Source of the DNA: Butyrivibrio sp. AE3004
Lineage (GTDB): Bacteria; Bacillota; Clostridia; Lachnospirales; Lachnospiraceae
Direction of reading: 5' to 3'
Length of the DNA stretch: 64,000 bases
NCBI RefSeq assembly: GCF_000703165.1
Contig: NZ_JNLQ01000002.1
Span: forward strand, 3,566,829-3,630,828
In this document: in pieces, positions 63,496 through 64,000 of the stretch
Numbering within the stretch: position 1 is the first letter of the stretch
Layout: each line of letters opens with the position of its first letter
Made by a program: the position numbers and the translations under genes
The notes under the pieces: model-generated
What the model was told of the DNA's origin: nothing
The model's input: the letters and a program-made list of their open reading frames with translations, nothing else
The model's database searches: none

Positions 63496-63843
63496 GGTTA
63501 TGGTATCAAGAATTGAAACTACATGTGAAAGAAATATAAAATTGTTGCCTACTATATTGATATTTGCCACCCCACATGTTATATTTTAATTGCCAGATGA
63601 GCGTGCTCATCTTTATGGAGATAAGGAGCTTCTCCCACTGGTTCTGACAGTGTAAAAAACTCGAACTCCGAGATGGCTTAATGTAGCGCGTGTCGTTATC
63701 AGGAGACCATCAAAACCTTTTACGGATAGGTTAATCCGTGCCGCGAGGCAAGATGGCGGGCATCTATAAAATCAGAAAACTAGAGCAAAACCAAGTCCGA
63801 TTGGATTTACCAACCGGCTTTTTGCTTTGATTTGGGGTAAATA
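63496..63843 (+). other. Non-coding stretch with hairpins before the last gene
   Basis: GATGAGC-GT-GCTCATC (63598-63613) followed by TTTAT may end the preceding transcript. Further on, AGCAAAACC (from about 63783) pairs with GGCTTTTTGCT (to about 63829) around CCGATTGG and CCAACCGG, a terminator- or attenuator-like structure ending 15 bases before the next start. A 25-codon ORF (ATG at 63752) overlaps this hairpin and could be a leader peptide. No clear promoter is seen. Confidence 0.45.
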
Positions 63844-64000
63844 ATGGCAAGAAAAAGGATTACGACAACCTCTTGGAATTATAACAGCATAAAAATCAAG
63901 TCGGATGAAGAAATAAAAGAACTGCTTTGTAAATCTGCTAACGCGTACTCTCTGATCTGTGATAAAGAGGTAATGTTCATTTATAGGAAAAACTCTGACG
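63844..64000 (+). CDS. Unknown protein, 3'-truncated by the window edge
   Basis: 52 codons are visible, starting MARKRITTTSWNYNSIKIKS and continuing EEIKELLCKSANAYSLICDK, open to the last base. GGGGTAA precedes the start. The fragment is too short for a sure call; the pattern is faintly like PBECR4-type nuclease proteins found on integrative elements, which I would not rely on. Its codon use and intact frame contrast with the broken genes just upstream. Confidence 0.5.
   Translation, partial: MARKRITTTSWNYNSIKIKSDEEIKELLCKSANAYSLICDKEVMFIYRKNSD

Noticed and set aside
63752..63829. 25-codon ORF as a separate gene
   Set aside because: It overlaps a terminator-like hairpin and has only a weak ribosome binding site; it is kept only as a possible leader peptide.

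Overview
The window reads as a chromosomal segment of a low-to-moderate GC Gram-positive anaerobe, most likely a Lachnospiraceae member of the Butyrivibrio/Pseudobutyrivibrio type. This is inferred from strong GGAGG-type ribosome binding sites, many intrinsic terminators, a SAM-I riboswitch before metK, Lachnospiraceae-type conserved proteins (DUF4867, DUF6145, DUF975, DUF6462, a 92-aa conserved orphan) and the gene neighbourhoods. No 16S rRNA or other typing marker is present.

Layout. 1-2.9 kb: end of the F1 ATPase operon (atpG-atpD-atpC), with repeats in both gaps. 3-5.2 kb: an MFS exporter and a secreted PepSY protein. 5.3-10.2 kb: a sugar-related locus (DUF4867 cupin-like protein, LacI regulator, L-fucose/L-arabinose isomerase-like protein, 2-hydroxyacid dehydrogenase) with the same 12-bp operator just downstream of two promoters. 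10.2-18.3 kb: XRE regulator, Uma2 protein, UDP-sugar genes (UTP-dependent nucleotidyltransferase and galE), an HtrA protease and a ClpX. 18.4-23.3 kb, minus strand: carbamate kinase, GH2 glycosidase, DUF975 protein, a candidate small metalloprotease and a membrane protein. 23.5-28.3 kb: tex, a YczE-type membrane protein and a MATE exporter. 28.5-32.4 kb: an AT-rich minus-strand block with BlaI/BlaR1, a tiny secreted peptide, and a separately promoted pair of secreted proteins (phospholipase C-like and Fn3-like). 32.5-52.6 kb: housekeeping genes (metK under a SAM riboswitch, ABC exporter, dnaE, pfkA, rRNA methyltransferase, proC, SleB-type hydrolase, argF, birA, coaX, DUF6145, dusB, greA, lysS), with an intact IS1182-family element between dusB and greA.

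52.6-64 kb is an accessory region starting just after lysS. It holds a plasmid/ICE-type maintenance module (two DUF6462 proteins, ParA, ParB, two RepA_N-type proteins, a membrane protein), a full-length but unfoldable tRNA-Ala-like sequence, and a LysR-linked redox block (flavodoxin, aldo-keto reductase, FMN reductase, TetR, radical SAM, DegV). In that block nearly every gene is broken by one-base homopolymer-length changes, while about 58 kb upstream shows none. This is either recent decay or poor base calling.

Two dispersed palindromic repeat families run through the intergenic regions. One ends in GGATGAGGG and sits directly before several start codons, so it seems to donate Shine-Dalgarno sequence. 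The other forms a hairpin whose arms covary between copies. The most interesting candidates are the BlaI/BlaR1-peptide-secreted-enzyme block, the uncharacterised isomerase regulon, and the repeats inside the parB and rep genes of the island.
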